Source: JBMZCV01 sp049613665
Lineage (GTDB): Bacteria > Bacteroidota > Bacteroidia > Chitinophagales > UBA2359
Assembly (NCBI GenBank): GCA_049613665.1
Contig: JBMZCV010000082.1
Location: forward strand, 1 to 20,694
Direction of reading: 5' to 3'
Length of the DNA stretch: 20,694 bases
The translations under genes and the position numbers were made by a program. Below the pieces are notes generated by a model. It worked only from the letters and a program-made list of their open reading frames with translations, did not search any database and was not told the DNA's origin. Positions 6,864 to 14,904 of this stretch are shown one piece after another. Numbering within the stretch: the stretch's first letter is position 1; each line of letters opens with the position of its first letter.

Positions 6864-8861
6864 TTATTTTTTTCCTAAACTCTGCCACGCTTGCCAAACA
6901 ATATCAAAATCAGTATTACTGCTATAATCCTTCGCATACAACAAATTTAAACGGTTCGTTGTCGCCTGATTATAAGCCTTTTGCGGCAGAGCATCTAAAG
7001 GCGAAAGCACTCCTTTTTTTATTTTTGGCAAACGAAAATCATTGCTTGCCACTTCATTTGCTGGACTTTCGGCATAGCCAACCCAAGATTTTTTGCCTAT
7101 CAAAACAGCAAACCAGTTGGCGATAAATTGTATTTTATTTTTCAAGAAAAAGAACAAAAAAGGTATCAAAAATAGCAAAGTCATACAGCTCAATACATCG
7201 AAAAGCCGTTTGTTTCGCTGATAGCGTTTTTCATTCAAATTCAAATTAATATCTATGGTATAAAGGTCGCCAGCCGTATTTTTCGAGTTGCTACCGATGA
7301 TGCTCAAGCTATCTTCTGGCACAATTTTATAGTCGATATTTGCACCAATATCTATCATATATTGAATGATTTTTTGCGACTCTACATCTTTGGCACAAAA
7401 AATAATCTCCTCTATTTTATAAATCTCAATCACTTCTTTTAGCTGATACAAATAGCCTAAAAACTGCTGCGAACTATTGTTTTTTTCATCTGTCTGCTCT
7501 TGCGAAGTATCTACATAACCAATCAAATCAAGGCTTACATTGGCTTGATGCAATAGCAACTGCACACGCTTACATTCTGTGAAACTGCCCACGATAATGG
7601 CTTTTTTATGCAAATTTTCTGAAATATCTAAACGCTTGTATCTCAATAGATTGAAGCCCAAACGCCACGAAGAAAGCGTAAAAACTGCCCAAACTGTGCC
7701 TGCTACAATCATGCCACGAGAAGAACGCAAACTTTCGGGCAGAAAGCCATAAACGGCCGCTATCACTAAGCTACCGACAAGAATACCACGCACCAAACGT
7801 TCTGTTTTCATAGGTTTGTCGTAGCCACCGCTCAAAAAAATCATCGTGAGCCAAATCGCAATATACAGCGGAATATTGATGAACATATATTCTGGCTGAT
7901 AAATCACGCCTTCGGCAGCTTTGATATTGTTTTGCCAAAAATCTTTTATCAAATACATACCACCATAAAGCCAAGCAGCATCAAAAAGCGGCATCAAAAT
8001 CCGATTAGCCACGCTTTGAATCATCGACAAAAAAGCACGCAAATATATCGCTATCTGAATCGCCCAAACATAAAATCTCGCTTTTTCGGCAGAAAAATGT
8101 TTGCGTGCAAAAATAATCATAGCATTATAAAAAACTCGCACATAATTCAAGCTACCTTTTTTCGTACTTTCGCCTTTGTAGTGAATGATGCGTGTGTGCG
8201 GAAAATAATAATTTTTGTAGCCAGCCTGCGTAATGCGATACGACAAATCAATATCTTCGCCATACATAAAAAATGTTTCGTCTAAGTAGCCAACTTCTTC
8301 CAACACCTTTTTGGGCATGAGCATAAACGCACCTGCCAGCACTTCTATTTCGTGCGTTTCGTTTTCGTCGAGGTGTCCGAGATAGTAATAATTGAAATGT
8401 TTGGAACGAGGAAATAAAGTTCCAAAGCCGAAAATTTTGTAGAAAGCCACTAAAGGCGTTGGCAAACCTCGCTTCGATTCGGGCAAGAAAATACCTTTGC
8501 CATCATACATTTTTACGCCCAAAGCACCAGCATCAGCGTGTTTGTCCATGAAAGCTACACTTTTGCGAAATGTATCTTCCTCAACGACAGTATCTGGATT
8601 GAGCAGCAAAATATATTTGCCTTTTGCTATCGCAATGCCTTGATTATTGGCCACCGAAAAACCGACATTATCACGATTTGCGATAAGCCGAACTTCTGGA
8701 AATTTTTGTTTGACCATTTCATTTGAGCCATCTACCGAATTGTTATCTACTACAATAACTTCCACAGACAAGCCCACAGCCGCTTTTCGCACCGAAAGCA
8801 AGGCCTGTTCCAAAAAGTATTTAACGTTATAATTGACTATGATTACTGATAATTTTGCCAT
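6864..8861 (-). CDS. Glycosyltransferase family 2 fused to a truncated polyprenyl-phosphate sugar transferase
   Basis: A 665-residue membrane protein. Residues 4-240 form a GT2 domain of the rhamnosyltransferase/WbbL type: MAKLSVIIVNYN start, VVDNNSVDGS (37-46) for nucleotide binding, LLLNPDTVVEEDT (85-97) with the metal-binding Asp, and GEDIDLSYR (201-209) with the likely base. Next come amphipathic and hydrophobic segments (about 260-400), four or five of them membrane-spanning. A Rossmann-like domain (about 418-530, KKAIIVGSFTEC) follows, as in WbaP/WcaJ-type enzymes. The end (551-665) starts like a bacterial sugar transferase (KRLFDVLSCMTLLFLIP) and keeps the echoes SWVGY and LLYAKDYSSNTDFDI. 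It lacks the RSM...E and DELPQ region containing the catalytic Asp-Glu pair. The role is probably polysaccharide or lipid-linked glycan assembly at the inner membrane. Start ATG at 8861, divergent from the lipoprotein at 9005. Confidence 0.85.
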   Translation of the reverse strand: MAKLSVIIVNYNVKYFLEQALLSVRKAAVGLSVEVIVVDNNSVDGSNEMVKQKFPEVRLIANRDNVGFSVANNQGIAIAKGKYILLLNPDTVVEEDTFRKSVAFMDKHADAGALGVKMYDGKGIFLPESKRGLPTPLVAFYKIFGFGTLFPRSKHFNYYYLGHLDENETHEIEVLAGAFMLMPKKVLEEVGYLDETFFMYGEDIDLSYRITQAGYKNYYFPHTRIIHYKGESTKKGSLNYVRVFYNAMIIFARKHFSAEKARFYVWAIQIAIYLRAFLSMIQSVANRILMPLFDAAWLYGGMYLIKDFWQNNIKAAEGVIYQPEYMFINIPLYIAIWLTMIFLSGGYDKPMKTERLVRGILVGSLVIAAVYGFLPESLRSSRGMIVAGTVWAVFTLSSWRLGFNLLRYKRLDISENLHKKAIIVGSFTECKRVQLLLHQANVSLDLIGYVDTSQEQTDEKNNSSQQFLGYLYQLKEVIEIYKIEEIIFCAKDVESQKIIQYMIDIGANIDYKIVPEDSLSIIGSNSKNTAGDLYTIDINLNLNEKRYQRNKRLFDVLSCMTLLFLIPFLFFFLKNKIQFIANWFAVLIGKKSWVGYAESPANEVASNDFRLPKIKKGVLSPLDALPQKAYNQATTNRLNLLYAKDYSSNTDFDIVWQAWQSLGKK

Positions 8862-8928
8862 CGTTGCAAGATAAAGAAAGACATAGAATTTTTTTTAGTG
8901 AATCTTTTTTTTTTAATTTAAAAGTTTT

Positions 8929-8969
8929 TGCAACATTGTTGCATTTAGAAAAAAAAAGTCTTAACTTTG
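8929..8969 (+). promoter_or_regulatory. Promoter with overlapping 15-bp palindromic operator
   Basis: TAACTTTG (8962-8969) is an exact Bacteroidota -7 box, and a GTTG ending at 8941 lies 20 nt upstream as the -33 element. That -33 element is the right half of a perfect palindrome TGCAACATTGTTGCA (8929-8943), so a bound repressor would block RNA polymerase. A second dyad, AACTTTG-CAT-CAAAGTT (8963-8979), covers the -7 box and the likely transcription start. The predicted 5' leader of the lipoprotein gene is about 30 nt. The form fits a Fur/Zur-family box, but I cannot assign the regulator. Confidence 0.7.
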
Positions 8970-9004
8970 CATCAAAGTTTTATAATCATAAAAAAATATT
9001 GAAA

Positions 9005-9562
9005 ATGAAAAACTTATTTTTTTTAAGTCTATTTTGTTTTATTTTATTAAATACGGCTTGCGACAAGGACGATCCTGAAATTCCAAATGAAGAAGAAGTT
9101 ATCACAACACTTCGCTTCACACTTTCGCCTACTGCTGGCGGTGCTGATGTTGTTTTGCAGTTTCAAGATACTGATGGCGATGGCGGCAACGAGCCTGTTA
9201 TTCAAAATGGCACTTTGGCAAAAAATACGAGCTATATAGGCCAAGTTGAGTTTTTGAATGAAACAGATGCTGACGATGTAGAAGATATTACAGAAGAAGT
9301 AGCTGAAGAAGCCGACGAACATCAAGTGTTTTATACGCCAAGCAGTTTGAATTTGACTGTAAATTATACAGATGAAGACACAAATGCAAATCCTGTCGGT
9401 ATAGCGACAAGCGTAGAAACTGGCGATGCTTCAAACGGAACTTTGACTGTCGTTTTACGACACGAACCCAACAAAGATGCTGCAAATGTAGCTAGTGGCG
9501 ACATCACAAATGCTGGTGGCGAAACAGATATTGAAGTGAGCTTTAATATTGTTATTGAATAA
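9005..9562 (+). CDS. Lipoprotein partner of a TonB-dependent receptor
   Basis: The true start is the ATG at 9005. The open frame extends upstream to 8855, but those 50 residues run through the promoter and lack a signal. The product has 185 residues with lipobox LLNTAC (Cys19). Two features stand out in the mature part: FQDTDGDGGNEPVI (about 57-70), an acidic loop resembling a calcium site, and EDITEEVAEEADEHQVFY (about 96-113), followed by LRHEPNKDA and a C-terminal NAGGETDIEVSFNIVIE. The protein is rich in beta strands and very acidic. From memory, similar lipoproteins sit next to TonB-dependent receptors in other Bacteroidota, but I know no experimentally set function. Its position before the receptor gene and behind a palindromic operator suggests binding of a scarce nutrient, possibly a metal, at the outer membrane. 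The clustered Glu, Asp and His residues would suit that; this is inference. Confidence 0.8.
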   Translation: MKNLFFLSLFCFILLNTACDKDDPEIPNEEEVITTLRFTLSPTAGGADVVLQFQDTDGDGGNEPVIQNGTLAKNTSYIGQVEFLNETDADDVEDITEEVAEEADEHQVFYTPSSLNLTVNYTDEDTNANPVGIATSVETGDASNGTLTVVLRHEPNKDAANVASGDITNAGGETDIEVSFNIVIE

Positions 9563-9886
9563 GTTTTTTATAATATTTAAATAGGCGTTCAAAGTTTTTT
9601 TCGCCGTTGTTGATGTTAGCACCATAGTCGTCAGGATAATCAATTGAGTGTTATATTTTTGATTTGTTTTGTGAGTGTTATACTCGTTATTTGTTTTAGT
9701 GAATACAAATGACGATCAAAAAGGAACTCTAAGGAGAGAAAGAGTGTTTTGTTATTTAGAGTTTGGTTTTATTCTGACGGCTATGGTGTTATCATGAATA
9801 ACATCACATAAATATTTTTTTATCATCTAATGGTTAGACCTTCAAGATTGTCAAAATCTTGGAGGTTTTGGTTTGAAATAAAAACT
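9563..9886. other. Intergenic region between lipoprotein and receptor genes
   Basis: No gene is seen. It contains an imperfect tandem repeat of a 27-base unit (9646-9672 and 9673-9699, 21 of 27 identical, each starting GAGTGTTATA), a 6-bp hairpin (TGTTAT/ATAACA, about 9787-9803) and the hairpin at 9838-9866. No strong terminator or exact promoter box was found, so whether the two genes share a transcript is open. Confidence 0.45.
9838..9866. repeat. ACCTTCAAG-type hairpin just before the receptor start
   Basis: ACCTTCAAGATT (9838-9849) and AATCTTGGAGGT (9855-9866) are complementary at 11 of 12 positions around a 5-nt loop. Short hairpins of this AACCTTCAAGG kind recur between genes in Bacteroidota genomes. 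It lies inside the optional N-terminal extension of the receptor frame, which supports using the ATG at 9887 instead of 9830. Confidence 0.55.
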
Positions 9887-12211
9887 ATGCTTTCATTTTT
9901 TTCTACTAAAAAGACATATTATTGCTTTTTTCTACTGTTCTTTTCTACTTTTCTAGCTGCTCAAAATTGCAATATTTCGCTAAAAGGGCAAGTGTTGGAC
10001 GAAAGCACACAATTTCCTTTGCCTTATGCCAATGTCTTTTTAGAGGAAGCGAAAGTAGGAGACGTTGCAGACAGCTTAGGTTTTTTTGAAATAAAAAATA
10101 TTTGCCCTAGCGATTATCACATTCGTTTTAGTCATATTGGCTGCGAAATGGAGGAAGATTTTTTGAGCATAAAAAAAGATACATCTATCATTATTTACTT
10201 ACATCATCATTCCGAACTCATGAATGAAGTGGTGGTACACGGCGATAAAGACGACAATACTTCGCAAGTGAGTAGCACAATAGGCAAGGAAGAAATAGAG
10301 AAAGAAGCCAACAAAAATATTGCCGATATACTAGAAAATATCACAGGTGTTAGCGTGCTGAAAAGCGGTACAGGCATTTCAAAACCGATGGTGCATGGTT
10401 TGTATGGCAATCGTGTGAGTATTTTGAATAATGGCATTACGCAAAGTGGGCAGCAGTGGGGAAATGACCATTCGCCAGAAATAGACCCTTTTGTTGCAGA
10501 CCATTTAGCGGTTGTAAAAGGTGCAAGTGCGTTGGCTTATGGTGGAAATTCGTTGGGCGGAGTGGTTTTGGTAGAAAAAGACGACATCAAAAAAGACCCT
10601 CATTTGCATGGCGATGTGCAGTATATTTTTCAAACAAATGGCTTGGGAAATACTTTAAATGTGCAGTTCGGAAAATTCAATGATTTTTTGTCGTGGCAAG
10701 TTACAGGCACTCTAAAGAAAATTGGCGATATGAAAACGCCAGCATATTTTTTGCGAAATACAGGAAAAGAAGAAGCAAATATCGCCATTCAACTCGAAAA
10801 ACAATGGTCTGAACATTGGAAATCTAGTTGGTATTATAGCCTTTTCAATACGAAAATGGGCATTTTAAGAGGTTCGCACATAGGCAATTTGAACGATTTG
10901 GAAGCAGCCATCGGCCGTGAAAAGCCTTTTTTTACGGAAGAAAAATTTTCCTACAAAATAGCAGCACCGAATCAAGCTGTACAACATCATTTGCTAAAAA
11001 TGGAAACGGAATATTTGATAGACAACCATCGTTTTTGGCATTTCAAATATGGCGGCCAGCTCAATGATAGAAAAGAATTTGATGTGAGAAGAAGCGGCCG
11101 TAGCGATATTCCAGCTTTGAGTCTGTTGCAACATCAGCATTTTGGCGAAGCGGTTTATAAACAGACTTTTGAAAATGAAAGCTTATTAAAAACAGGTGTG
11201 CAACTGACTTTTATTGATAATACGAATAATCCAGAAACCGAAATTCTGCCACTAATTCCAGATTATAGAAGCTATCAAACGGCCGCTTTTATGATTTTTC
11301 AGCAACAAAAAAACAGACTTTTTTATGAAGTAGGTGGCCGCTACGATTTCAAAAACTTGAATGCTATCACGATTTCAAGCTCTTTGCCACGACGAATTGA
11401 GCGTTTTTCGCATTTTTTCCACAATTATAGCCTTTCTAGTGGCTTGAAATATGACATCAACGAAATTTGGAATGCCAATTTTAATGTTGGTTATGTGCTA
11501 AGGTCGCCAGAAATAAATGAATTGTATAGCTCTGGTTTGCATCAAGGTGTGAGCGGAATTGAGGAGGGAAATAGAGGTTTGAAAAATGAAAAATCTTTGA
11601 AATTTGTTTTTTCTAATGATTTTCGGCTGAAACAAAAGCTTTTTATCGAAGCTTTGGCTTATTTTCAAAATCTCACCAATTATATTTACTTAGAACCACA
11701 GGAAGAATTGCGACTGACGATAAGAGGTGCGTTTCCTGTTTTTGAATATAAACAAACCAATGCTACGCTTTTTGGCACAGATATTTTGCTTTCTTATGAA
11801 CCTTTCGAGCATTTGAAATGGATTGCGAAATATGCGATAGTGCGAGGAAATGACAAAAAAAATGCAGTTTCGCTCATCAATATGCCTACCGACAATGTTT
11901 TTTCATCACTTAGTTATTCGTTTGCGAGCTGGCGAAATTTTGAAAATAGCGAGTTGCAAATCAATGGACGGTATGTTTTTCGGCAAAATAGAATTTCGGA
12001 AGAGCAAGATTTTTTAGTGCCGCCAGATGCTTATTTTATACTCGGTTTGCAAGCCAATACAAGTTTGCACTTGCCTCAATCGAACCTAAAATTTTCGCTC
12101 AACATCAACAATTTATTGAATGCAACTTATAGAGATTATCTGAATCGACAGCGATATTTTGCCGATGAAGTGGGTTTTAATGCTAATATTGGTGTGAAAT
12201 ATAGTTTTTAG
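9887..12211 (+). CDS. TonB-dependent outer-membrane receptor
   Basis: A 774-residue outer-membrane transporter that imports a ligand using TonB energy. From the ATG at 9887 the order is: signal peptide (1-25, ending FLAAQ), a carboxypeptidase-D-like regulatory domain (about 27-107, ISLKGQVLDE ... FFEIKNI), a TonB-box-like EVVVHG (114-119), the plug (about 125-232), and a beta barrel ending in the aromatic VKYSF. The plug has the segment HGLYGNRVSILNNGITQSGQ, then QQWGNDHSPEIDPF and VKGASALAYGGNSLGGVVLVE, a subtype resembling the plug of ZnuD-like zinc receptors as I remember them. A LHHHSE cluster precedes the TonB box. The upstream ATG at 9830 would place 19 residues before the signal peptide, across a hairpin. 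The lipoprotein at 9005-9562 is the likely partner. The ligand is unproven; zinc or another metal is my guess. Confidence 0.92.
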   Translation: MLSFFSTKKTYYCFFLLFFSTFLAAQNCNISLKGQVLDESTQFPLPYANVFLEEAKVGDVADSLGFFEIKNICPSDYHIRFSHIGCEMEEDFLSIKKDTSIIIYLHHHSELMNEVVVHGDKDDNTSQVSSTIGKEEIEKEANKNIADILENITGVSVLKSGTGISKPMVHGLYGNRVSILNNGITQSGQQWGNDHSPEIDPFVADHLAVVKGASALAYGGNSLGGVVLVEKDDIKKDPHLHGDVQYIFQTNGLGNTLNVQFGKFNDFLSWQVTGTLKKIGDMKTPAYFLRNTGKEEANIAIQLEKQWSEHWKSSWYYSLFNTKMGILRGSHIGNLNDLEAAIGREKPFFTEEKFSYKIAAPNQAVQHHLLKMETEYLIDNHRFWHFKYGGQLNDRKEFDVRRSGRSDIPALSLLQHQHFGEAVYKQTFENESLLKTGVQLTFIDNTNNPETEILPLIPDYRSYQTAAFMIFQQQKNRLFYEVGGRYDFKNLNAITISSSLPRRIERFSHFFHNYSLSSGLKYDINEIWNANFNVGYVLRSPEINELYSSGLHQGVSGIEEGNRGLKNEKSLKFVFSNDFRLKQKLFIEALAYFQNLTNYIYLEPQEELRLTIRGAFPVFEYKQTNATLFGTDILLSYEPFEHLKWIAKYAIVRGNDKKNAVSLINMPTDNVFSSLSYSFASWRNFENSELQINGRYVFRQNRISEEQDFLVPPDAYFILGLQANTSLHLPQSNLKFSLNINNLLNATYRDYLNRQRYFADEVGFNANIGVKYSF

Positions 12212-12224
12212 GCAAAAAAAAATC

Positions 12225-12470
12225 TTAGCTAAAATTGATGATTTTTCTATTAAAAACTCTTGCTTCTCTAATACGTTCAATAAGTTCTTGTGCCGTTTCT
12301 TCTGTATCAAAAGAGCCAAACAGATGAGTGATTGAATTATCCTTTTTATTTTTTGTTTCGTTTTTCATAGATAAACTTAATTGAGCGATGATTTCTAATT
12401 TACTTTCATTGCTCAGTTTATTAATCAATGTAAGATAAGTTTCTATTAAGTTATTTTCAATATTTACCAT
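12225..12470 (-). CDS. VapB-like antitoxin without an adjacent toxin
   Basis: An 81-residue protein with N-terminal helix IETYLTLINKLSNESKLEIIAQLSLSMKN (about 9-37) and C-terminal FGSFDTEETAQELIERIREARVFNRKIINF (about 51-80). This layout, a short helical start then an F-G-x-F/W ... E-I-R-x-S/A-R-x-x-N-R-x-I motif, is that of Bacteroidota antitoxins normally encoded just before a PIN-domain (VapC) RNase. The ending would wrap the toxin. Here the next bases downstream are the 3' end of the receptor gene (13-bp gap, convergent), so no toxin follows. It may be a toxin-less leftover, an antitoxin acting on a toxin elsewhere, or a different small regulator. Start ATG at 12470. I rely on remembered family resemblance; the toxin absence is seen directly. 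Confidence 0.55.
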   Translation of the reverse strand: MVNIENNLIETYLTLINKLSNESKLEIIAQLSLSMKNETKNKKDNSITHLFGSFDTEETAQELIERIREARVFNRKIINFS

Positions 12471-12529
12471 TTTTAGAATTTCTATTAGAATTAATCTATT
12501 TGTAGCACAAAAACAAGTTTATTTAACCC

Positions 12530-12571
12530 AAAAAGGTGTAAAATATTAAGTAAAATGTTTTACACCTTTTT
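12530..12571 (-). terminator. Terminator after the DUF5606 gene
   Basis: A 14-bp perfect inverted repeat (AAAAAGGTGTAAAA at 12530-12543, complement at 12558-12571) has a 14-nt loop. It lies 26 bases past the stop codon of the minus-strand gene at 12597, with T-rich ends on both strands. It separates that gene from the antitoxin gene downstream. Confidence 0.75.
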
Positions 12572-12596
12572 TTATATGATATAGAAACCTGAAATT

Positions 12597-13076
12597 CTAA
12601 GCTTCCGTTTCCTTAGTTTCTTCCGCTTGCATTTCTATTTCGGCATCTTCTTCTTCCACCACTTCTGGCTCATTGAGTGCATCTGCCGCCAATTCTTTGA
12701 CAATCAAATACCACTTAATCAACTTTCTAATGTCGCTCACATACACTCTTTCCTCATCATAATTTGGCAAAATACTTATCAAAAACGCCTTTAAATCTTT
12801 TTTACTTGCTTTTTTAGAAGTTGGAAGTTGTATGTTTTGTTCTGTTTCTGCTTGCAAAATGCTTCTCATCACTTTATCAAGTGCTACATTGTCTTCTTCT
12901 ATATCAGTAATATAAATGCCGATTTTGTCTAGCGGCGAAAAAACATGAATACGATTTGACACAAAACGTACTTTTTCCTCACCCAAACGCTTTACTAATA
13001 AACCGTCTGGCCGCTCGCCAAGTGATTCGTAAAGGCCTGGCATACTGCTGATAGCTAAAATATCTTTAAATTCCAT
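12597..13076 (-). CDS. DUF5606 family protein
   Basis: A 159-residue cytoplasmic protein. The start MEFKDILAISSMPGLYE and the segments VRFVSNRIHVFSPLDKIGIYI and ILPNYDEERVYVSDIRKLIKWYLIVKE match the DUF5606 family found across Bacteroidota. Its N-terminal part is thought to be a small beta-barrel-like domain; the function is unknown to me. The C-terminus (about 135-159) is a low-complexity acidic tail of Glu, Ala and Thr, as often seen in this family. I chose the ATG at 13076: the open frame continues upstream to 13127, but that stretch contains the promoter. The gene has its own good promoter (13097-13128) and terminator, so it is probably monocistronic. Confidence 0.88.
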   Translation of the reverse strand: MEFKDILAISSMPGLYESLGERPDGLLVKRLGEEKVRFVSNRIHVFSPLDKIGIYITDIEEDNVALDKVMRSILQAETEQNIQLPTSKKASKKDLKAFLISILPNYDEERVYVSDIRKLIKWYLIVKELAADALNEPEVVEEEDAEIEMQAEETKETEA

Positions 13077-13096
13077 AGTGTTAAAAAATTTTGGTG

Positions 13097-13128
13097 CAAA
13101 AGTACGTTTTTTTAAGATAATGAACAAA
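13097..13128 (-). promoter_or_regulatory. Promoter of the DUF5606 gene
   Basis: On the minus strand TTTG (13125-13128) is followed after exactly 20 nt by TACTTTTG (13097-13104), matching the Bacteroidota -33/-7 pattern. Transcription should start near 13090, leaving a leader of about 14 nt before the ATG at 13076. The match also rules out a start at 13127. Confidence 0.75.
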
Positions 13129-13141
13129 CCTAAGTTGAAGG

Positions 13142-14683
13142 CTAAGTCGTTTTTTTCGCTGTCGCAATGGTTTTTGCAAAACTTTCGTCATTGATATTGC
13201 TTTTTGTCCATGCTATAAAATCGAAATAAGCAAATACTTTTCGCTCAAAATTGTCTTGTTTTAAAGCTTGCAAGTCTTCCAAAATTTGTATAAACATTGC
13301 TTTCAGTTGCGTTTCATTTGTAGTATCGGTAAGCTGTCTCAAAAAAGCGATAATGAGTTTATCTAGCTGATAACTAGCTTTTTGTGTATATAAAAAACGA
13401 TAAGTTGAAATGATAGTGCTTCGCAAAAGTGCCAAATCATTCATTTCATAGACGGTAATGAGCAATAGAATTTTTGTGAAATGATAAATATCTTGTCGCA
13501 CCTCGCTAGATTCTAGTGCCAAAATTTGGGTGAGCCAAAAATGAGCATACGAAAAATCAGCCGCACCAAAACACACCTGAAAAGCATAAAAACACAACAT
13601 CGCCAAACCCATAGAATCGATATGTCGTTGATAAGCTTTTAGTTCGTTTTCCATTTGTTTGGCTAAGGCTAAACCCTGCTCAAAATGCCCTTGACTGCAC
13701 TGAATGAGGCTATGATAATAATAGGCTTGAAAAAGCTTAATTTGAACAGCTAAAGAATAGTTAAACTTTTTTTCGTTTCGCATCTTATGCAAGCTATCCA
13801 GATAATAGCTACTTTCGGCTGCTTTGCCCATTGGAGCGGCCATATTGAGCAAATTATTGACAGACTGCACATACAACATCGGTTCTACTTGCAATAGATT
13901 TGGACGATGTTCTATCATCAACACAAGTTTTTTGCTGTACTCATAACATTTTGCAAAATCTCGCACCATAAAATAATAGCTGGCATAAATTTTATAAAAC
14001 AATAGTTTTGATTCATAACTTTCGGCTTGTGATTCGCTTTGCAGCAAATCATCACTTATCAAAGCTTTAATGTCGTTGAGTTCGGCAGCATTTCCTATCA
14101 TGCCTTTTTGAGTGTGATAATATTGCAGTTTTGATTGCAGAAGCCAGAAGTCGTTGATATTCAGGAGTTTAGCGAGCAACAAGCGATAAGATTCATGTAG
14201 CTTTTTCAACTCATTTTCATCTATTTGATGATAAGATTGAGCGTCTAACAGCTTTTTTTGCCATCGCAATATCTCTACTAAAAAAGACCATTTTTCGTAG
14301 TCATTAACGAGTTTTTTAGCCTTGTTTAGCAGCTTATTGGATTGTTGATATAGGCTTTTTTGATACAAAAATTGCACATTGCCGAGCAATTCTCTGATTT
14401 GTGCATCAATAGAATGTTGAGCATGATACATATTCATGCTTTTCAAAATCAAATCGTAGAGATAGGATTTTGCAACCGCTAGTCGGCGAATAAATTTTTC
14501 GTTGGCAAACTTTTTTAGAATGGCTTTTTCGCTATATTTTCTTTGTTTATCCAACACATCAAAGAGGCGGACATAGTTGTTTCGTTCTCCGATAACATGA
14601 CGCTCGGAGTATATTTTAAAAAAGCGTTTTTCCGATTTGGAAAGGCTTTTTATGAGTTGAAACAAATTGTCTTTTTTCTTCAC
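13142..14683 (-). CDS. Helical-repeat (TPR-like) protein of unknown function
   Basis: A 513-residue soluble protein, almost wholly alpha-helical, with no signal peptide. The N-terminus (LFQLIKSLSKSEKRFFKIYSER, residues 7-28) is a conserved opening that I have seen in Bacteroidota hypothetical proteins. The rest consists of paired helices of TPR size, for example AKCYEYSKKLVLMIEHRP (about 244-261) and GHFEQGLALAKQMENELKAY (about 332-351), suggesting a protein-binding scaffold. No catalytic motif is seen. The start is GTG at 14683, directly after an in-frame TAA; no ATG is available before the conserved opening. A -7 box (TATTTTTG on the minus strand, 14709-14716) lies about 25 bases upstream. 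The DUF5606 gene follows 65 bases downstream but has its own promoter. Confidence 0.75.
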   Translation of the reverse strand: MKKKDNLFQLIKSLSKSEKRFFKIYSERHVIGERNNYVRLFDVLDKQRKYSEKAILKKFANEKFIRRLAVAKSYLYDLILKSMNMYHAQHSIDAQIRELLGNVQFLYQKSLYQQSNKLLNKAKKLVNDYEKWSFLVEILRWQKKLLDAQSYHQIDENELKKLHESYRLLLAKLLNINDFWLLQSKLQYYHTQKGMIGNAAELNDIKALISDDLLQSESQAESYESKLLFYKIYASYYFMVRDFAKCYEYSKKLVLMIEHRPNLLQVEPMLYVQSVNNLLNMAAPMGKAAESSYYLDSLHKMRNEKKFNYSLAVQIKLFQAYYYHSLIQCSQGHFEQGLALAKQMENELKAYQRHIDSMGLAMLCFYAFQVCFGAADFSYAHFWLTQILALESSEVRQDIYHFTKILLLITVYEMNDLALLRSTIISTYRFLYTQKASYQLDKLIIAFLRQLTDTTNETQLKAMFIQILEDLQALKQDNFERKVFAYFDFIAWTKSNINDESFAKTIATAKKTT

Positions 14684-14804
14684 TTATGGTTTTGTCCTTT
14701 CTTTAGGGCAAAAATATAGCATAAAAAATGAAGAATGAAGTAGGAAAGGTAATATTTTTATTTCTTTTAGTGCCAAGTAATAATTAAGGTAGTCTATTTG
14801 GGTT

Positions 14805-14833
14805 GCTAACACATTGAAAATGAGTGTGTTAGC
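14805..14833. terminator. Hairpin in the spacer between the giant and TPR-like genes
   Basis: GCTAACACA (14805-14813) pairs perfectly with TGTGTTAGC (14825-14833) around an 11-nt loop. No clear T-run follows on the minus strand, so it may back up the stronger hairpin at 14905-14942 or have another role. Confidence 0.4.
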
Positions 14834-14904
14834 TTCCATGAAAAGGCAAATTATTTTTAATGTTTGACTGAATGAAACACAGAAATAAAATGCTCATTTT
14901 TGAA

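Noticed and set aside
8963..8979. Second dyad AACTTTG-CAT-CAAAGTT as a separate operator
   Set aside because: Half of it is the -7 box itself, and similar sequences arise often at Bacteroidota promoters, so it is mentioned only as a possibility.
8855..9004. 50-codon upstream extension of the lipoprotein gene
   Set aside because: It crosses a good promoter and operator, and a proper lipoprotein signal starts at the ATG at 9005.
9830..9886. Receptor start at the ATG at 9830
   Set aside because: The extra 19 residues come before the signal peptide and are encoded largely by an intergenic hairpin.
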